Shown here: piece after piece, positions 61,276 through 64,000 of the stretch
How positions within the stretch are numbered: position 1 is the stretch's first letter
How the letters are laid out: the number at the start of each line of letters is the position of its first letter
Source of the DNA: Natronosalvus rutilus
Lineage (GTDB): Archaea > Halobacteriota > Halobacteria > Halobacteriales > Natrialbaceae
NCBI RefSeq assembly: GCF_024204665.1
Contig: NZ_CP100356.1
Location: 62,001 to 126,000 of the forward strand
DNA length: 64,000 bases
Reading direction: 5' to 3'
Position numbers and translations under genes: made by a program
Notes under the pieces: generated by a model
Seen by the model: only the letters and a program-made list of their open reading frames with translations
What the model was told of the DNA's origin: nothing
The model's database searches: none

Positions 61276-62040
61276 TCAGCGGCCGATAGTGCCTTGACGC
61301 GTGACCGGAGCGTCGGGGTTGATGTTGAACGCGACGATGGTGGAGTCCTCGGTTGCGGTGACGGGTATGTTGCTGTCGTCGGGCACGAGTGCGCTCTCGG
61401 TGCACCCCACTGGCTCATTGCCGACGTCGACTGCTCCGTCGAAGACATAGAGGTAGGTGTGCCAGCCCGGCCGCGACGGGAGCGTGGTCGTTGCGCCGGC
61501 GTCGAGTCGACAGTCGTAGAAGTCGACATCGTTGCGGACGTACAACGGGGCGTCAGTCTTCTCGGGGCCGAACAGGTGGCGCCACTCACCGGCGACCGGG
61601 TCGGGGATCAATTCGTGCTGGATGTCGGACTCGAGATCGAGACTGTACGGCCGGACGAATATCTGGAGCATCCGCAGCGGTGGGTCGTCCGCGAGCGTCT
61701 CCTCGGCGTGCCAGAATTCACTACCAGCGTTCATCACCATCAGGTGCTCGGAGTCCGTGACCAGCTTATTGCCCTCGCCATCGTCGTGGCGCATCACGCC
61801 GTCGGGCACCCAGGAGATGATTTCCTCATTACGATGCTGGTGCATTCGGATCAGGGTGCCCGGATCCATGAACGACTCGACGACCGTCGCGAGCGGGCCG
61901 TAGCCGTGGTCGTCGTGACCCGGAACAGCACGACCGGGGAAGTTGAAGTGGATTCTGAATTTGCCCTGATTTTGTGAGACGGCTGTTCGTGGAGCGGTAT
62001 AGATTCGCGGCTGTGTCTGTGTCAATGTAGAATCGTCCAT
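61276..62040 (-). CDS. Pirin-family protein
   Basis: A 254-residue bicupin of the pirin family. The N-terminal domain has DDHGYGPLATVVESFMDPGTLIRMHQHRNEEIISWVPDGVMRHDD, with the two His of the H-x-H pair, a Glu, and the later His of the iron site. EHLMVMNAGSEFWHAEE follows. The C-terminal cupin (AGATTTLPSRPGWHTYLYVFDGAVDVG) is typically metal-free. Pirins bind iron and may act as quercetin-2,3-dioxygenase or as redox-sensing co-regulators. Monocistronic here. Confidence 0.88.
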   Translation of the reverse strand: MDDSTLTQTQPRIYTAPRTAVSQNQGKFRIHFNFPGRAVPGHDDHGYGPLATVVESFMDPGTLIRMHQHRNEEIISWVPDGVMRHDDGEGNKLVTDSEHLMVMNAGSEFWHAEETLADDPPLRMLQIFVRPYSLDLESDIQHELIPDPVAGEWRHLFGPEKTDAPLYVRNDVDFYDCRLDAGATTTLPSRPGWHTYLYVFDGAVDVGNEPVGCTESALVPDDSNIPVTATEDSTIVAFNINPDAPVTRQGTIGR

Positions 62041-62292
62041 TAACAGCTAGTAGTCCCTCGGGCGCTAAATGGGTTCTGCGCGAGGACCACTTGAACAATT
62101 GGATAGGAGGTCCTGTACGGAACCCATTGACATCCTCCCTGATGGCGTTGTGACCGCTATCGTCCCAGCCACCAGATGTCCAATTTCCTCGAACTGCGTG
62201 CTACGACGAAGTCGTTTCGGTCGATGCCGACGATTGTGCCGGTGGGTCATTTGTCCAAGTTTCTCGACGATAGAGACCTTGACTCGGTCATC

Positions 62293-63265
62293 TCATTCAG
62301 CTCTGGAAACCTCGAGAGCGTCTGCGCCAATATCTTCAACGCGCGCCTTCCACCCACCGACTGAGAGCGTCTCCTCACCCGTATCGATTACGAGCGAGGC
62401 TTGAACGGGGATTGAGACGGTGTAATCGGCTTGTATCGGGCCTTTTAATTCGTAATCGACCAGCCGACCAGTCCACGCATTGCCGATTCGAGAATCTGTT
62501 TCGTGTCCAACGACCCGCACCTCCAGCGGGTGACCATTATCGAACTCCGACTGGAATCAATAATTGCACGCCAGGGGTTGAGGTATCGAGCAGGGAGCGA
62601 GATGGCCTCTTGAACGATTCGAGATGACGACCAGATCTGTTCGTAGTAGTGCTGGAACTGGAGCGTGAGACTCTGATTGGCGACGACATGATAGGATCGG
62701 CCGCTATTGGTTGGCATACCACCGCTGTAGACGCTATAGGCACGGTCTGCCGCAACAAGAACGCCTGAAATTTGCCTCGTTCGAACGCGGAGTCCATCAG
62801 GAAACCCGTTGGTCCCTACGTTTTCCTCACTGTCCGTAGTCGCCACGACAAGGCGAACGGTGACACCTCTATCAAGTGCGTCACGGATTTCGGACTCGAA
62901 CAACGCGTAGCGATCAGGAGACAGTGAGAGCCACCACTCTGTCTCTTCGATGGCACGCCGCATGTGGCGATTTGCGGACTTTTCGTGGCTCAGGACCGTC
63001 ACAGACCCCTCCGTAATCCGTTCCTGCTCATGAGTTTTCTCGAGTTCTCGCGAGACTAACTCGACAGTACTCGAAAACTGCCCGACGTGGCGTTCCTTAT
63101 GTATTCGAGTGCAGCCTCCGGAGAGGGGGCAGAAACGGTCTTTCCACCGCTCTGTTCGTGTATCTCCACGAGCCCCATGTCGCTCAGGTAGTCGATGACA
63201 TCGTAGATGCGGGCCTGCGGGACTCCTGATTCCTCTACAATATCCGATGGAGGCATCTGGTGCAC
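62293..63265 (-). pseudogene. TrmB-family transcriptional regulator, frameshifted
   Basis: Three frames together spell a TrmB regulator. First, HTH residues MPPSDIVEESGVPQARIYDVIDYLSDMGLVEIHEQSGGKT (from about 63256 down). After a shift near 63070 comes SSTVELVSRELEKTHEQER, then EETEWWLSLSPDRYALFESEIRDALDRGVTVRLVV (phospholipase-D-like fold). After a second shift near 62520 comes the C-terminal domain RLVDYELKGPIQADYTVSIP with ETLSVGGWKARVEDIGADAL, ending at 62293. The first part of the HTH is missing at the junction with the DUF7567 gene. At least two frameshifts make it non-functional unless they are sequencing errors. Confidence 0.75.
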
Positions 63266-63539
63266 CGAGAATTTTCACTCGCACCGACCCATCGGGGAGA
63301 TCGCGACGCAACTTCTCGTCGATGTGAAGATTCCAGGTCGTATCGGTGTTGAAGCAGGCGATCACTGCCTCCTCGTAGCCACGATCCTCTATCGGTTCCT
63401 GGAATTCGACCCACGTGTTGCAATTCTTGCAGAACACTCCCTCGAAGGGAATGTGGCTGAATACCTCGTGCCCGCAAACCGGACACCAGAGGAACTCGAA
63501 CAGTGCTTCGCTGTGGCGATCGATGACTTCCAGACTCAT
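63252..63539 (-). pseudogene. DUF7567-family zinc-ribbon protein, 3'-truncated and fused to TrmB relic
   Basis: It starts MSLEVIDRHSEALFEFLWCPVCGHEVFSHI with FEGVFCKNCNTWVEFQE (two CxxC pairs, a zinc ribbon). RGYEEAVIACFNTDTTWNLHIDEKLRRDLPDGSVRVKILGAPD follows, matching a small haloarchaeal family. At about 63252 homology stops and the TrmB helix-turn-helix begins in another frame; the frame itself stays open to 62445. A deletion seems to have removed the end of this gene and the start of the regulator. Confidence 0.7.
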
Positions 63540-63801
63540 CTGTGGATCTGGCTCATATGACTCGGACCGCCCTTCCTGCCCGAGAAAAACACTACCAATA
63601 GACGTTCTGACCCCTCAGTGTTCAGCTCCGTAAACTATGAGAGCGTAAATCACCATCATCTTCGGGGCCGACGGCCAGATACTCCACGGGTAAGGATGCC
63701 TCAGCTTCTCACTCGCGGTCAATCCGGGCTCGTTGTACTTGATACGACGGCCGCTTTCGTGGGGTCGAGGTAAAAATCCTGAAGAGGAGTTTAAGACGCG
63801 G
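63540..63801. other. Intergenic, nothing recognised
   Basis: Spacer between the DUF7567 gene and the PKD-domain gene; it holds no gene. Confidence 0.35.
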
Positions 63802-64000
63802 CTAGAGATGCCGACGACTATTCACGGTGATAGTGACGGTGTCGGTCGTTTCCGCTCCCGTGTTGTCGGTGGCGGAAAGCGTCACGGTGTACTCGCCGGG
63901 ATCGTCGTAACGGTGGGCGTTCCACCAGCCCTCTGCCGTCGTTCCGTCGCCGAAGGACCACGCCAGGGAGTCGATCCAGCGTTCGTTGCCCGACGTATCC
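63802..64000 (-). CDS. PKD-domain protein, C-terminal end (cut by window edge)
   Basis: The frame is open to the window end. It reads DSLAWSFGDGTTAEGWWNAHRYDDPGEYTVTLSATDN followed by TVTITV and a short tail, with stop TAG at 63802-63804. FGDG and YDDPGEYTVTLSATDN are the hallmark of PKD beta-sandwich domains, common in secreted or surface haloarchaeal proteins. The catalytic or anchoring part lies to the right of the window, and the end after the last PKD domain shows no membrane anchor. Confidence 0.85.
   Translation of the reverse strand, partial: DTSGNERWIDSLAWSFGDGTTAEGWWNAHRYDDPGEYTVTLSATDNTGAETTDTVTITVNSRRHL

Noticed and set aside
1..64000. tRNA or rRNA genes
   Set aside because: No cloverleaf with a GTTCGA-type T-loop plus matching acceptor stem, and no rRNA sequence, was noticed by reading; a covariance-model scan was not possible here.

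Overview
The window comes from a halophilic archaeon (class Halobacteria). The proteins are strongly acidic, coding DNA is mostly GC-rich, several promoters carry a TATA element about 28-31 nt before the start codon with little or no leader, and the families are haloarchaeal (RdfA, archaea-specific SMC-related protein, several Orc1/Cdc6-type and IclR proteins, DUF6788, DUF7567, HTH-TrmB). An orc1/cdc6 gene next to a cluster of origin repeats, insertion-sequence relics and an ArdC-like protein point to a megaplasmid or secondary replicon, or to an integrated one.

Layout. 1-7 kb is backbone: the end of an IclR regulator, the convergent pair rdfA / SMC-like gene, a decayed transposase, then orc1/cdc6 and a replication origin with eight repeats (6.12-6.81 kb). 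7.3-53.9 kb is one large catabolic block bounded by two paralogous IclR regulators (7315-8073 and 55588-56352). Both regulators have the same palindrome, TTCAC-N5-GCGAA, placed directly before their TATA element. Inside the block are two TRAP transporters (12.9-15.9 and 50.2-53.0 kb), an IlvD-type dehydratase, a SAF-domain oxidoreductase, four zinc alcohol dehydrogenases, an iron alcohol dehydrogenase, an aldehyde dehydrogenase, a 3-hydroxyacyl-CoA dehydrogenase, a 3-hydroxyisobutyrate-type dehydrogenase, an ADP-forming acyl-CoA synthetase, three VOC proteins, two bicupins, a RuBisCO-like protein with a DUF1537 kinase, an amidohydrolase with a lone Rieske protein, and a 2-oxoacid dehydrogenase complex. 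57.5-64 kb is again accessory or backbone material: DUF6788, ArdC-like, a MOT1-type transporter, a small phosphatase, pirin, a broken TrmB regulator and the end of a PKD-domain protein.

How it may work together (inference). TRAP receptors bring in an organic or sugar acid. Dehydratases, dehydrogenases and cupins oxidise and rearrange it, and the DUF1537 kinase and RuBisCO-like protein would phosphorylate and decarboxylate an intermediate. The CoA ligase, acyl-CoA dehydrogenase and 2-oxoacid dehydrogenase complex would feed acyl-CoA into central metabolism. The strongest candidate for an undescribed system is the operon at 30.9-34.4 kb: a protein made of two copies of an unrecognised domain (SHG...NDAG...HVN), a RuBisCO-like protein that keeps the KDDE motif, and a four-carbon acid-sugar kinase. 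The block has grown by duplication: zinc-ADH plus bicupin twice, a VOC gene twice, IclR twice, and three decayed SDR fragments.
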